Source: Halomicrococcus gelatinilyticus (lineage in GTDB: Archaea; Halobacteriota; Halobacteria; Halobacteriales; Haladaptataceae). Taken from it: a DNA stretch of 64,000 nt. This document shows positions 45,162 to 54,648 of this stretch, piece by piece; position 1 is the stretch's first letter; every line of letters starts with the position of its first letter. The stretch is taken from positions 1,302,001 to 1,366,000 of the forward strand of contig CP100465.1 in assembly GCA_024227995.1 (NCBI GenBank), read 5' to 3'. Made by a program: the position numbers and the translations under genes. Below the pieces are notes generated by a model. That model had not been told where the DNA came from. It saw nothing but the letters and a program-made list of their open reading frames with translations, and searched no databases.

Positions 45162-46406
45162 TCAGGCGAACAGCTGACGCGCGTCGTCGATGGCCTCGAT
45201 GAGCTTGTCGACCTCCTCGCGTGTGTTGTAGACGTAGAAGGACGCACGCGCCGTCGCGGCGACGCCGAGCTTGTCGTGGAGCGGCTGGGTGCAGTGGTCG
45301 CCGGCCCGGATGGCGACGGCGTGGTCGTTGAGGATGCTGGAGAGGTCGTGGGCGTGGACGCTGCCGACGTTGAACGAGACGAGGCCGACGCGGTCGTCGC
45401 CCGGCGGGCCGTACACCTCGACGTCGTCGAACTCGGTCAGCCGGTCGTAGGCGTACTCCGCGAGCTGTTCCTCGTGGCGCTGGATGCGCTCCATGCCGAT
45501 GTCCTCGAGGTAGTCGACGGCCGCCGCGAGCGCGATGCCCTGCGCGATGACGGGCGTGCCGGCCTCGAACTTCCAGGGGAGTTCGGCCCACGTCGAGTCC
45601 TCGAAGGTGACCCGCTCGATCATCATGCCGCCGTAGAGGTACGGCTCCATGTCCTCCAGTAGCTCCTTGCGGCCGTAGAGACAGCCGATGCCCGTCGGGC
45701 CGAGCATCTTGTGCCCGGAGAAGGCGTAGAAGTCCGCGCCGATGTCCTCGACGTCGACGGGGCGGTTCGGGACGGCCTGCGCGCCGTCGACGAAGAACAG
45801 CGCGTCGTGGTCGTGGGCGATGTCGCCCAGTTCCGCGACGGGGTTGACGGTGCCGAGCGTGTTCGAGACGTGGACGGCGTTGACGAGCTGGGTGTCGTCG
45901 GTGATCAGCTCGGCCGCGGCGTCCATGTCGAGGTAGCCGTCGTCGGTGACGGGGATGTACTTGACCTCCGCGCCCGTCTTCTTGGCCACCTGCTGCCAGG
46001 TGACCAGCGAGGCGTGGTGCTCCATCTCGGTGAGGACGACCTCGTCGCCGGGCCCGAGTTCGTTCAGACCCCACGCGAACGCGACGAGGTTCTCCGACTC
46101 CGTGGTGTTCTTCGTGAACACCATCTCCTCGCGCCCGCCGCTCGCGCCGACGAACTCCGCGAGGCGGTCGTGGGCGTCCTCGTAGGCGATGGAGGCCTCC
46201 TGGCTGAGGTGGTGAAGACCCCGGTGGACGTTGGCGTTGGTCTCCCGGTAGTAGTCGGCGATGACGTCCACGACCTGGTCGGGGGTCTGGCTGGTCGCGG
46301 CGTTGTCGAGGTAGACGACCTGGCTTCCCGAGAACTCCCGCTGGAGGATGGGGAAGTCCTCGCGGATGGCCGCCACGTCGAGCGCGTCGGACTGTTGGGT
46401 TTCCAT
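45162..46406 (-). CDS. sufS: Cysteine desulfurase SufS
   Basis: A 414-aa group II cysteine desulfurase. The PLP lysine is in YAFSGHKMLGPTGIG and the active-site cysteine in RAGDHCTQPLHDKLG. The opening IREDFPILQREFSGSQVVYLDNAATSQTPDQV is classic for SufS. It takes sulfur from cysteine as a protein persulfide for Fe-S assembly, with a SufU/IscU-type scaffold at 16667-17083 as likely acceptor. No sufBCD genes are adjacent, so the Suf machinery is split in this genome. Confidence 0.96.
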   Translation of the reverse strand: METQQSDALDVAAIREDFPILQREFSGSQVVYLDNAATSQTPDQVVDVIADYYRETNANVHRGLHHLSQEASIAYEDAHDRLAEFVGASGGREEMVFTKNTTESENLVAFAWGLNELGPGDEVVLTEMEHHASLVTWQQVAKKTGAEVKYIPVTDDGYLDMDAAAELITDDTQLVNAVHVSNTLGTVNPVAELGDIAHDHDALFFVDGAQAVPNRPVDVEDIGADFYAFSGHKMLGPTGIGCLYGRKELLEDMEPYLYGGMMIERVTFEDSTWAELPWKFEAGTPVIAQGIALAAAVDYLEDIGMERIQRHEEQLAEYAYDRLTEFDDVEVYGPPGDDRVGLVSFNVGSVHAHDLSSILNDHAVAIRAGDHCTQPLHDKLGVAATARASFYVYNTREEVDKLIEAIDDARQLFA

Positions 46407-46601
46407 TAGGCGTGCCTAGGGGTTCGAGTCAAAACACTCCTTCGGTCCACCAGGCCACGCGACGTCGGAATCGGGACGCTCGTCGCGGCGGCCGGACGCC
46501 TCTCGCGGCGGTAGGGGCTCCGGTCGCGGGGCGGGCGAGTCGGTTCCCCCTCGCCCGGAAGCCAGGGACGGCGTTAAGACGCTGGCGTTCCATCGATGCG
46601 T

Positions 46602-46781
46602 ATGGTCTCGAAGCGACGGCTCGGTGCGAGCATGTTGTTCGCCGGACTGACGTTCGTCGGTGCGTTCCACGCCTTCGCAGCGTTCGCGTTCGACACCGGA
46701 CTGGCACCTCTGAGCGGCGGCATCGCCGTCTTCGCGCTGCTCGGACTGGTCGCCGTCAACGTCCCCGCACTGCTGGACTGA
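46602..46781 (+). CDS. Small two-helix membrane protein
   Basis: About 60 aa: MVSKRRLGASMLFAGLTFVG, then FDTGLAPLSGGIAVFALLGLVAVNV. Two helices and a basic N-terminus suggest N-in topology. A start two codons upstream (46596) is equally possible. GTTAAGAC at about 46573 lies 25-30 bp before the ATG and may be its TATA. It converges with the DUF424 gene, and the two stops meet at 46781/46782 with no gap. Confidence 0.6.
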   Translation: MVSKRRLGASMLFAGLTFVGAFHAFAAFAFDTGLAPLSGGIAVFALLGLVAVNVPALLD

Positions 46782-47072
46782 CTACATCCGCAAGAACTGG
46801 GCGTGTCGCGTCGCCTCGAATTCGAGGACGTTCTCCTCGTCGACGAACCCCTCCTCGATGGCGAGCGCGACCGTCTCCGTGCCGACGAGGTTCGCCACGG
46901 CCGCCCGCGAGAGGCTGTCGACCACCTCGGCGGCGTCGGCCTGCTCGCCGCCGTAGAACTCCTCGGTGACGGTGAGCGACACGGCGCCGTCCTCGAACGT
47001 CTCGCCGAGCACGTCGTCGTCGCAGACCGCGACGAGCAGCCCCTCCTCGGTCTCGCGCTCGCGGAGGATCAT
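46782..47072 (-). CDS. DUF424 family protein
   Basis: A 96-aa archaeal DUF424 protein. It opens MILRERETEEGLLVAVCDDDVLGETFEDGAVSLTVTEEFYGGE and ends AIEEGFVDEENVLEFEATRHAQFLRM, the family pattern. DUF424 is conserved in archaea with no established biochemical function, though a translation-related role is often assumed. Its ATG overlaps the stop of the TPR gene (ATGA), so the two are coupled. Confidence 0.88.
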   Translation of the reverse strand: MILRERETEEGLLVAVCDDDVLGETFEDGAVSLTVTEEFYGGEQADAAEVVDSLSRAAVANLVGTETVALAIEEGFVDEENVLEFEATRHAQFLRM

Positions 47073-47872
47073 CGCTGGAGTCGTTCCTGCCCGGATTCCT
47101 GGACGAGTTCCTCTTCCGCGCGCTCGCGCATCTCCTCGGCCTCCGCCGCGATCCGCTCGGCCTCGTCGTACTCGCCCAGTTCCTCGAGCGCCTGGGCCTT
47201 CTCCTCGAGAATCTCGGCGTTGCGGAGACCGAGCCGGATGGCGTTGTCGAAGGATTCGCGCGCCTCCTCGGCGAGCCCGCGCTCCAGCAGGAGGAAGCCG
47301 CGGTTGTACCAGGCCTGCGGGAAGCGCTCGTCGATCTCGACGGCGCGCTCGGCGTGCTCCAGCGCCTGATCGCCGCGGCCGGACTCCCAGAGCGCGTACG
47401 CGAGGTTCGTCTCGGCCTCGGCGGCGTACTGGCCCGACGGCAGGCGCGGCTCGCCCTCGTCAGGGTCGCGCTCGATCTCCGTCTTCTCGCCGATGTACAG
47501 CGCCTCGCGGTACGCGCCGATAGCGGCGTCCCACTCCTCGAGTTCGGCGTGGGCCACGCCCTTGTTCACCCAGGCCTCCTGTTCGGCGTCGCTGTCGTCC
47601 GCGGCGAACTGGGCCGCCCGTTCGAACGTCTCGGCGGCCTGCTCGTAGCGGTTGATGCTCATGTAGTTCAGCCCGACGTCGACGAGCTCCTCGACGTCGA
47701 CCTGGTCGTCGGGGATCGCCTGCTCGTCGAGCAGGTCGGCGACGACGCGGGAGTCCACCGGGTCGACCTTGTCCGGGTCCACGTCGAGCTCCGGCGGGTC
47801 GAGGTCGAACGCCTCGTACGGGTCGTCGAATCCGCCACCCTCGGAGAACTCGTGGTCCTTCTCGTCGGTCAT
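47069..47872 (-). CDS. Tetratricopeptide repeat protein
   Basis: A 267-aa acidic protein. The first 60 residues are very acidic and probably unfolded (DPPELDVDPDKVDPVDSRVV). From about residue 65 there are five or so TPR helices pairs, e.g. DVGLNYMSINRYEQAAETFERAAQF, AWVNKGVAHAELEEWDAAIGAYREAL, TNLAYALWESGRGDQALEHAERAVEI and AWYNRGFLLLERGLAEEARESFDNAI. TPRs form protein-binding superhelices. The coupled DUF424 gene downstream is a possible partner. The ATG at 47872 is chosen over one two codons upstream. Confidence 0.85.
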   Translation of the reverse strand: MTDEKDHEFSEGGGFDDPYEAFDLDPPELDVDPDKVDPVDSRVVADLLDEQAIPDDQVDVEELVDVGLNYMSINRYEQAAETFERAAQFAADDSDAEQEAWVNKGVAHAELEEWDAAIGAYREALYIGEKTEIERDPDEGEPRLPSGQYAAEAETNLAYALWESGRGDQALEHAERAVEIDERFPQAWYNRGFLLLERGLAEEARESFDNAIRLGLRNAEILEEKAQALEELGEYDEAERIAAEAEEMRERAEEELVQESGQERLQR

Positions 47873-48089
47873 TACCATCCGGTTGGGGCGGCGTGCTGTT
47901 AAGGTCTGCGCCATCGGGCTCGCGCGCGCCACTGCCGGCCGTTCTCGCCGCCATCGAACGGCGTCCCCGGTCGCTGCGACCTCCTGTGGCGGGCGGGATT
48001 CGACCCCGGTCATAAAGGAAACGCCGGAAATCACGCCGTACAACCCCTGATAAAGCACGTCCGGAACCTGTCAAAGGGGACTACCAACC

Positions 48090-48097
48090 TTTATAAA
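48090..48097 (+). promoter_or_regulatory. TATA box of the tbp gene
   Basis: TTTATAAA is centred about 30 bp before the tbp ATG, giving a leader of a few bases. It is the best consensus TATA in the window, and the gene product would bind its own promoter. Further AT-rich motifs (TTAAATACG, ATTTAAG) follow directly. Confidence 0.75.
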
Positions 48098-48123
48098 CCT
48101 TAAATACGTCATTTAAGTCGCGT

Positions 48124-48684
48124 ATGACCGACCCCAAGGAAACCATCAACATTGAAAACGTGGTCGCCTCGACGGGTATCGGGCAGGAACTCGACCTCCA
48201 GAGCGTCGCCATGGACCTGGAGGGCGCCGATTACGACCCGGAACAGTTCCCCGGTCTCGTCTACCGTACCCAGAACCCCAAGTCGGCCGCGCTCATCTTC
48301 CGCTCCGGCAAGATCGTCTGCACCGGCGCGAAGAGCACTGCGGACGTCCACGAGAGCCTCGAGATCGTCTTCGACAAGCTCCGCGAACTGAACATCGAGG
48401 TCAACGAGAACCCCGAGATCGTCGTCCAGAACATCGTCACCAGCGCCGACCTCGGCCGCAACCTCAACCTCAACGCCATCGCCATCGGCCTCGGCCTGGA
48501 GAACATCGAGTACGAGCCCGAGCAGTTCCCCGGCCTCGTCTACCGTCTCGACGAGCCGGAGGTCGTCGCGCTACTCTTTGGCTCCGGCAAGCTCGTCATC
48601 ACCGGCGGCAAGAAGCCCGAGGACGCCGAGAAGGCGGTCGACAAGATCGTCTCGCGCCTCGAAGAGCTCGGCCTGCTCGAATAG
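48124..48684 (+). CDS. tbp: TATA-box-binding protein
   Basis: A 186-aa archaeal TBP, the general factor that bends promoter DNA and recruits TFB. The two direct-repeat halves are clear. INIENVVASTGIGQELDLQSVAMDLEGADYDPEQFPGLVYRTQNPKSAALIFRSGKIVCTGAK is matched by VQNIVTSADLGRNLNLNAIAIGLGLENIEYEPEQFPGLVYRLDEPEVVALLFGSGKLVITGGK. Haloarchaea often have several TBPs, and this chromosomal copy is full length and well conserved. A CT-rich run follows its stop at once. Confidence 0.98.
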   Translation: MTDPKETINIENVVASTGIGQELDLQSVAMDLEGADYDPEQFPGLVYRTQNPKSAALIFRSGKIVCTGAKSTADVHESLEIVFDKLRELNIEVNENPEIVVQNIVTSADLGRNLNLNAIAIGLGLENIEYEPEQFPGLVYRLDEPEVVALLFGSGKLVITGGKKPEDAEKAVDKIVSRLEELGLLE

Positions 48685-48700
48685 TCTCTCTCTCTCTCTT
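48685..48700 (+). terminator. Pyrimidine (CT)n tract after tbp
   Basis: TCTCTCTCTCTCTTTC begins at the base after the tbp stop codon. Archaeal termination needs only a U-rich RNA end, and this run is a likely terminator as well as a site prone to slippage. Confidence 0.5.
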
Positions 48701-48884
48701 TCACTGCAGTCGTTCCAGCGACGACCGTCGCAGCCGCGTCCACGGCGGCCCTCGCCGGCCGTCGACCGCCGACGGGTCGGCCTCGCGGACGAGACGCGAC
48801 CGTCGCGGTCGGCGACTCCTCCGGTCGGTGACCTGTCGGCGGAACATCGCCACGCACAAGCCCTCCCGGGTCCGACCGTCGAGC

Positions 48885-49235
48885 ATGGCGATCCTGGGCG
48901 ACCTGACACCTATCGTCGGGACCTACCTCCTGCTGGCGGGCTTCCTCGCGCTGACGGGCCACGTCGCCGCGCGGAACGTGCTCGGCGGCGTACCGTTCCG
49001 GCGCGCGCTCGTGGTCGGTCCCCCCGTCGCGGCGCTGCCGTTCCTCCTGCAGCGGTACTACCCCCCGGCGGTCGTGCTCCTCGCGCTCGCGCTGGACCTG
49101 ACGCTGTTCCACGTCGTGTACCGACTGAAGTGGCGCACCGCCGGGTTCGTGACGTTCATCCACGTCGTCGTCACCTTCCTGGCGAGTCTGGTCCTCGGCG
49201 GTATCCTCTTTCTCGCGTCGACCGCGCCGACGTGA
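48885..49235 (+). CDS. Hypothetical membrane protein, four helices
   Basis: A 116-aa hydrophobic protein with about four helices: IVGTYLLLAGFLALTGHVAA, FRRALVVGPPVAALPFLL, AVVLLALALDLTLFHVVY and FVTFIHVVVTFLASLVLGGILFLAS. The ATG at 48885 removes a basic, unhelical upstream extension. It is followed by the inverted-repeat element and converges on hisG. No family is recognised. Confidence 0.65.
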   Translation: MAILGDLTPIVGTYLLLAGFLALTGHVAARNVLGGVPFRRALVVGPPVAALPFLLQRYYPPAVVLLALALDLTLFHVVYRLKWRTAGFVTFIHVVVTFLASLVLGGILFLASTAPT

Positions 49236-49281
49236 GGGGCATTCAGAGACGGCTTTGAGCGGCCGGGAACAGTCAAGAACA

Positions 49282-49442
49282 CCTCGAAAGGGGCTGGCGG
49301 CTCCGGGAAGACGGACGACGTCGTCGTGAGCGAAGCGAACGACGGCTCGGCGAACTCGTTCGCCGGTGTAAGCACTGGACCGAGCGCAGCGAGGGAAGCG
49401 CGCAGCGAGCGCATCGACCGGAGCCGCCAGCCCCTTTCGAGG
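49282..49442. repeat. 161-bp element with perfect 25-bp inverted repeats
   Basis: The 25 bases at 49282-49306 are the exact reverse complement of 49418-49442. The 111 bp between contain a further palindrome (GGCGAA and TTCGCC around CTCG, near 49349-49364) and the motifs GAGCGAAGCGAA and GAGCGCAGCGAG. It lies in the space between two convergent genes. It may be a MITE-like or REP-like repeat, a bidirectional terminator or a structured RNA. No open frame fills it. Confidence 0.8.
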
Positions 49443-49522
49443 CAGTCACAACCGTTCCTGCAGAACAACTGCTGGTCGAACCGACGCAGTCGGGACGGAA
49501 GAACGTCGTGGAGAACAGTTAC

Positions 49523-50371
49523 CTATTCGACCATCCGCTCGATCTCGGTGACGAGGATGCCGCTCGCGCCGAGTTGCTTGACCTCGTTGATCGTCTCGAA
49601 CACGTCGCGCTCGTCGACGACGGTGTGGACGGCGACCATGTCGCTGCCGGCGATGTCCATGACGGTCGGCCCGCCGAGGCCCGGCATCACGTCGCGGATG
49701 GCGTCGAGGTTCTCCTCGGGCGCGTTCATCATCAGGTAGCGCTTGCCGTCGGCCGACAGCACGGACTGCAGCGCCATCACGACCTGTTCGACCTTGTCGT
49801 CGTCGACGACGTCGTCGCGGGCGAAGAGGTAGACGGAACTCGACAGCACCTCGTCGACGATACCGAGGCGGTTCACCTGCAGGGTCGTCCCCGTGCTCGT
49901 GATGTCGATGATGGCGTCGGCCATGTCGACGTGGGGCGTGAGTTCGGTCGCCCCGCTGACCTCGACGATCTCGGGGTCGACGGCCGTGTCGGCGAAGTAC
50001 GTCTCGGCGATGTGGGGGAACTCGGTGGCGACCGTCTTGCCGGCGAGGTCCTCGACGGCGTCGATGTCGCCGTCCTCGGGCGCGGCGAGCACGAGGCGAC
50101 ACTGGCCGTAACCGAGGTCCAGCAGGTCCTGGACGTTGTCGGGGTCGGCCTCGCGGACCTGGTCGAGTCCGGTGATGCCGACGTCGGCCGCGCCGTCGCT
50201 GACGTACTCCGGGATGTCGGACGCGCGGGCGAACAGCAGGGTGACGTCCGGGTCGACCGTGCTCGCGTAGAGTTTGCGGTCCGCGCCGTCGACGACGTGG
50301 AGTCCGGCGTGTTCGAGCAGTTCCATCGACGGGTCGTGCAGCCTGCCCTTGTTGGGGACGGCAATACGCAT
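49523..50371 (-). CDS. hisG: ATP phosphoribosyltransferase, long form
   Basis: A 282-aa HisG that joins ATP and PRPP in the first step of histidine synthesis. Visible: [23 protein letters not shown] at the start, then [11 protein letters not shown], and the PRPP-binding [14 protein letters not shown] near residue 170. The C-terminal ACT-like regulatory domain (about 205-282) ends [12 protein letters not shown], so it is the self-contained long type that needs no HisZ and is inhibited by histidine. No other his genes are adjacent. Confidence 0.96.
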   Translation of the reverse strand: MRIAVPNKGRLHDPSMELLEHAGLHVVDGADRKLYASTVDPDVTLLFARASDIPEYVSDGAADVGITGLDQVREADPDNVQDLLDLGYGQCRLVLAAPEDGDIDAVEDLAGKTVATEFPHIAETYFADTAVDPEIVEVSGATELTPHVDMADAIIDITSTGTTLQVNRLGIVDEVLSSSVYLFARDDVVDDDKVEQVVMALQSVLSADGKRYLMMNAPEENLDAIRDVMPGLGGPTVMDIAGSDMVAVHTVVDERDVFETINEVKQLGASGILVTEIERMVE

Positions 50372-50534
50372 TACCGCGCGTTTCGTACTCACCACGCAAC
50401 TGTCTTTCCTTCCCGGCGAGTAATCCGCGCCCGTTCGTTCACTCGTCGACGTCCCGGTCACGGGGATGCCACCGGTCAGCGCTCCTCGAAGGGAATCCAC
50501 CAGAGTAATGCGCCGACGGAGGCAACTCCGGCCC

Positions 50535-51827
50535 ATGACGACGCTGCAGATCACCGGCGGGCGGGTGCTCCTGCCGGACATGACGGTCGAGCGCGGGGAC
50601 GTCCTCGTCGACCAGGACGACGGCGAGATCCTCGCGGTCGGCGACGTGCCGGCGGGCGACGAACGACTCGACGCCGAGGACGCGCTCGTGATGCCCGGCC
50701 TCGTGAACGCCCACACGCACGCCGCGATGACGCTCCTCCGGGGCTACGCCGACGACAAGCCGCTCGACGCGTGGCTCCAGGAGGACATCTGGCCGGTCGA
50801 GGGCGAGCTGACGGCCGACGACGTCCGCGCTGGCACGGAACTGGCGCTCGTGGAGATGGTCCGCTCGGGGACGACCGGGTTCGCGGACATGTACTTCCAC
50901 GAACCGGAGGTCGTCGCGGCGGTCGACGACGCGGGACTGCGCGCCCGTCTCGGCCACGGCGTGGTCACCGTCGGGAAGGACGACGAGGCAGCGCACGAGG
51001 ACTTCGAGACCAGCCTCTCGTTCGCCCGCGAGTACGACGGTGCCGCCGACGGCCGCGTCAGGACGATGGTCAACCCCCACAGTCTCACCACCGTCGGGGA
51101 GGAGTACCTCCGGGAGTACGTGACACAGGCCCGAAAGGCCGGGATTCCGCTCCACTACCACGCCAACGAGACCACCGACGAGGTCGACCCCATCGTCGAC
51201 GCGGAGGGCGAGCGCCCGCTCGCGTACGCCCGTGACCTCGACATGACGGACGCCGACGACTTCGTCGCCCACGGCGTCCACGTCGACGAGCACGAGATCG
51301 ACCTGCTCGCAGAGACCGGCACGACCGTCGTCCACTGCCCGGCGTCGAACATGAAGCTCGCCAGCGGGATGGCCCCGGTCCAGGCGATGCTCGACGCGGG
51401 CGTCAGCGTGGGCCTGGGCACGGACGGCGCAGCGTCGAACAACGACCTCGACATGTTCGACGAGATGCGCGACGCCGCGATGCTCGGGAAACTGGCGGCC
51501 GACGACGCCAGCGCGGTCAGCGCCGAGGCGGTCGTGGAGATGGCGACCGCGGGGAGCGCCGCCGCGCTCGGGTTCGACGGCGGTCGCATCGAGGCGGGCG
51601 CGAACGCCGACCTCGCGGTCGTCGACCTCGACGCGGCGCACCTCACGCCCCACCACGACCTCGTGAGCCACCTCGCGTACGCCGCGCGCGGCAGCGACGT
51701 GAGACATACGGTCTGCGACGGGTCGGTACTCATGCGCGACCGCGAGATACTCACGCTCGACGAGGAGTCGATCCGAGAAGCGGCCGAGAGCCGTGCGAAT
51801 GCGGCCGTCGAACGGGCCATCGAGTAG
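50535..51827 (+). CDS. 5'-methylthioadenosine/S-adenosylhomocysteine deaminase-type amidohydrolase
   Basis: A 430-aa amidohydrolase. Metal ligands: HTH in [24 protein letters not shown], the [12 protein letters not shown] block and the Asp in [16 protein letters not shown]. This set matches MTA/SAH (and 5'-deoxyadenosine) deaminases, which salvage nucleosides left over from SAM reactions. The ATG at 50535 follows a short divergent promoter region shared with hisG. The C-terminal beta region closes with [16 protein letters not shown]. Confidence 0.92.
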   Translation: MTTLQITGGRVLLPDMTVERGDVLVDQDDGEILAVGDVPAGDERLDAEDALVMPGLVNAHTHAAMTLLRGYADDKPLDAWLQEDIWPVEGELTADDVRAGTELALVEMVRSGTTGFADMYFHEPEVVAAVDDAGLRARLGHGVVTVGKDDEAAHEDFETSLSFAREYDGAADGRVRTMVNPHSLTTVGEEYLREYVTQARKAGIPLHYHANETTDEVDPIVDAEGERPLAYARDLDMTDADDFVAHGVHVDEHEIDLLAETGTTVVHCPASNMKLASGMAPVQAMLDAGVSVGLGTDGAASNNDLDMFDEMRDAAMLGKLAADDASAVSAEAVVEMATAGSAAALGFDGGRIEAGANADLAVVDLDAAHLTPHHDLVSHLAYAARGSDVRHTVCDGSVLMRDREILTLDEESIREAAESRANAAVERAIE

Positions 51828-51894
51828 TGTCGTCTGCAGGGTAGGTCGATCGACGTCACTGCCACAGAGTAGTGTTACTCGACTGTTTCGAAGA

Positions 51895-51930
51895 CCGGTT
51901 TTGAACCTTCAGATACCGTTTTGAACGTTC
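51895..51930 (+). promoter_or_regulatory. Two direct repeats before the acidic-repeat gene
   Basis: CCGGTTTTGAACCTTC (51895-51910) and CCGTTTTGAACGTTC (51916-51930) are near-identical and 20-21 bp apart, two helical turns. They lie about 60-90 bp upstream of a TATA-like CTTTATCT at about 51987-51994. This looks like a paired activator or repressor site for the gene at 52019. Confidence 0.45.
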
Positions 51931-52018
51931 TCGTACTATCTGACGCCTTCGTGGAGAGAAATAACTTTCCAGAACGAGAGTCCCCCTTTATCTTTTCCCC
52001 GGCGGTCGTACAACCTGC

Positions 52019-52801
52019 ATGAGCACGAAACGAAACTTGCTCGCTGTGTCGCTCGCGGCAGTCCTCCTGGCGTCCGTCGCCGCGCCCGTCATCGCGGGTA
52101 CGAGCGGAACGGACGGACTGTCCGTCAACGTCGAGCAGGCCGACGGCGTGACCGTCTCCGTCACCGAGAACGGCACCGCCGTCGAGAACGCGACCGTCAA
52201 CGTCACCGCGCTCGACAACGGCTCGTACGCGGGCGAGGGGACGTACACCACCGACGCCAACGGCACGGTGGGACTGCCCGCGCCCTCGCAGAACGTCTCC
52301 GTCGAGGTCGCCGCCGAGCACGGCAACCTGACCGCGACGACGACGGCGACGCTGACGGTCAGCGACTCCGGCGAGGAGGACCAGAAAGAGGACGACGAGG
52401 AGGGACCGTTCGGCCAGGAAGTCTCGGGTTTCGTCAGTGAGGTCATCGAAGACGACAGCGTCGACAACCCCGGCCAGGCCATCTCCCAGTGGGTGACCGA
52501 GAACAACCCCGGACACGCCGACGACGAGACGGACGAGCAGGAAGAAGAGGAGGACGACGAACAGGAAGACGACGAGGAGGGCGAGCGCGGCCCGCCCGAA
52601 CACGCGAACAACGACAAGAAGGACGACGAGAAGGAAGAGCAGGACGAGAACGAGCAGAAAGAAGAGGAAGAGCAGGACGACGAGAACGAGCAGAAAGAAG
52701 AGGAAGAGCAGGACGACGAGAACGAGCAGAAAGAAGAGGAAGACGACGAGGACGACCACCCCGGCAAGGGGAACGGCAAGAAGAAGGGCCACGGCAACTA
52801 G
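52019..52801 (+). CDS. Secreted acidic repeat protein
   Basis: A 260-aa exported protein. The signal peptide is MSTKRNLLAVSLAAVLLASV up to VIAGTSG. Residues about 30-120 form a beta-rich, N-glycosylation-rich domain (VNVEQADGVTVSVTENGTAVENATVNVTAL), possibly Ig-like. From about residue 120 the chain becomes a low-complexity acidic tail with tandem 12-aa units (QDDENEQKEEEE), ending in a basic HPGKGNGKKKGHGN. There is no anchor motif, so it may be released or held by charge. The function is unknown. Confidence 0.75.
   Translation: MSTKRNLLAVSLAAVLLASVAAPVIAGTSGTDGLSVNVEQADGVTVSVTENGTAVENATVNVTALDNGSYAGEGTYTTDANGTVGLPAPSQNVSVEVAAEHGNLTATTTATLTVSDSGEEDQKEDDEEGPFGQEVSGFVSEVIEDDSVDNPGQAISQWVTENNPGHADDETDEQEEEEDDEQEDDEEGERGPPEHANNDKKDDEKEEQDENEQKEEEEQDDENEQKEEEEQDDENEQKEEEDDEDDHPGKGNGKKKGHGN
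52637..52741 (+). repeat. Tandem 36-bp coding repeat
   Basis: Two exact 36-bp units (52670-52705, 52706-52741) follow a 33-bp unit (52637-52669) that lacks one GAC codon. All encode QD(D)ENEQKEEEE. The near-identity of the DNA shows recent expansion. Confidence 0.85.
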
Positions 52802-52887
52802 CGCCCGATAGCGGTCCTCGCTGCGACACCGACGTCGACCCATCCTCTCGGACGCTACCCGGATAGCTGCGGCACCGGCGTGGGGCT

Positions 52888-54639
52888 TCAGAGACGCTGC
52901 CTGAGCGCCGCGACCGTCTTCTCGCCGACGCCGTCGACGGCGCGGAGTTCGTCGTCCGAGGCGGACCGGACGCCGTCGACGCTGCCGAACCGACGGAGCA
53001 GTTTCCGGCGCGTCTGCGGACCGACGCCGTCGACGCCGTCGAGTTCGGTGGAGACGTCGTCGCGGAGCGTCTGGTGGTACTGCACCGCGAAGCGGTGGGC
53101 CTCGTCACGGACGCGCTGGAGGACGTGGAGCTGCGGCGCGTCGGTCGGCCAGTCGTGGGTCCCGTCGGGCGTGACGACCAGCTCCTCCGCCTTCGCGAGC
53201 GCGACGGCGGGGACGTCCCAGCCCACCTCACGCAGCGCCTCCCGGGCCGCGTCGAGTTGCCCTTCGCCGCCGTCGACGAGCAGCAGGTCGGGGTCCGGGC
53301 GGTCGTCGCGGCCCTCGACCGCGCGCGCCGCGCGCCAGCGGACCAGCGCCCGCATGTTGGCGTAGTCGTCGTTGCGTTCGTCGAGCTTCTTGCGTCGGTA
53401 GTCGGCCTTCTCGGGGGACCCGTCGGTGAAGACGACGTCGCTGCCGACGACGGCCGACCCCTGGGCGTGGCTCACGTCGAAGCCCTCGACGCGCGCGACC
53501 GAGTCGAGGTCCAGCGCGTCGGCGAGCGCGCGGAGTTCGTCGGGCTCGCTGGCACCCCGGCGGGCGTTCTTCAGCGCGAGGTCGACGAGCGTCGCCTCCC
53601 GCCCCGCGCCGGGGACGCGGACGGCGACGCCCTCGCGTTCGAGCCAGTCGACGACGTCCGCGTCCCCGGGGCGCTCGGAGAGCAGGAGGGCGTCGGGCAG
53701 GTCGCGTTCGGCGTAGAACTGCGGGACGAACGCTGCGAGGACGGCCGCGACCGGGTCGCCCGGCGAGTCCTGACCGTCGTCGGGGATGGAGAGCGCGTGC
53801 CGGTCGCGGTCGACGAGCTGGCCGCGCTCGCTGTGCAGGCGGGCGACGGTCGCCGTCTCCCCCTCGACGACGGCCGCGAGAACGTCGACGCGGTGCTCGT
53901 CGCTGTCGGCCGCGATGGCCTCCCCGTCACCGCCGTGGAACCGTTCGACGGCGTCGAGCTTGTCCCGGACGTTCGCCGCGCGCTCGAACGCCTGCTCCTG
54001 TGCCGCCCGCTCCATCTCGCGCTGCAGGGGGTCCGCGAGCACGCCCGTCTCGCCGCCGAGGAACCGCTCGACGCTCTCGACGTCCGCGAGGTACGCCTCG
54101 CGCCCGATCTCGTCGGTGCAGGGTGCGGTGCAGAGCCCCATCTCGTGGTCGAGGCAGGGGCGGTCGCGGTTGGCGTACTTGTAGTCCGAGCAGCCGCGGA
54201 CGCCGTACGTCTCCCGGAGCGCCTTGACCACGGTCTCGACGACGGATTTGCGCGTGAACGGGCCGAAGACGGTCGCGCCCTCCCGGTCCGGGTCGCGCGT
54301 TATCTCGATGCGGGGGAACTCGTGGCCGGTCACCTGGACGAGCGGGTAGGACTTGTCGTCCTTCAGGCGGACGTTGTACCGCGGCTGGTAGCGCTTGATG
54401 AGGTTCGCCTCCAGCAACAGTGCCTGCGTCTCGGTGTCGGTGACGGCGAAGTCGACGGCGTCGGCGCGCTCGACCATCCGCGCGATGCGGTCGCTGCGGG
54501 GGTCGGCGTAGGAGCGAGCGCGGGCGCGGAGGTCGACGGCCTTGCCGACGTAGAGGACCGTCTCCCCCTGGAGGAACTGGTACACCCCGGGTTCGCGCGG
54601 TAGCTCCCCCGCACGTTCCCGGACCGTGGCGGCGTCCAT
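52888..54639 (-). CDS. uvrC: Excinuclease ABC subunit UvrC
   Basis: A 583-aa UvrC that makes both incisions in nucleotide excision repair. The N-terminal GIY-YIG nuclease (about 14-95) reads [32 protein letters not shown] motif lies near residue 200 ([26 protein letters not shown]). The RNase H-like second nuclease is around 365-490 ([24 protein letters not shown], with [10 protein letters not shown]). The C-terminus has helix-hairpin-helix pairs ([32 protein letters not shown]). It pairs with UvrB at 20463-22526. Confidence 0.96.
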   Translation of the reverse strand: MDAATVRERAGELPREPGVYQFLQGETVLYVGKAVDLRARARSYADPRSDRIARMVERADAVDFAVTDTETQALLLEANLIKRYQPRYNVRLKDDKSYPLVQVTGHEFPRIEITRDPDREGATVFGPFTRKSVVETVVKALRETYGVRGCSDYKYANRDRPCLDHEMGLCTAPCTDEIGREAYLADVESVERFLGGETGVLADPLQREMERAAQEQAFERAANVRDKLDAVERFHGGDGEAIAADSDEHRVDVLAAVVEGETATVARLHSERGQLVDRDRHALSIPDDGQDSPGDPVAAVLAAFVPQFYAERDLPDALLLSERPGDADVVDWLEREGVAVRVPGAGREATLVDLALKNARRGASEPDELRALADALDLDSVARVEGFDVSHAQGSAVVGSDVVFTDGSPEKADYRRKKLDERNDDYANMRALVRWRAARAVEGRDDRPDPDLLLVDGGEGQLDAAREALREVGWDVPAVALAKAEELVVTPDGTHDWPTDAPQLHVLQRVRDEAHRFAVQYHQTLRDDVSTELDGVDGVGPQTRRKLLRRFGSVDGVRSASDDELRAVDGVGEKTVAALRQRL

Positions 54640-54648
54640 CGACGCCGC

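Noticed and set aside
48024..48088. Possible CRISPR or regulatory repeat before tbp
   Set aside because: Several ATAAAG-like motifs recur, but they are short, irregular and consistent with an AT-rich promoter region; no spacer-repeat structure exists.
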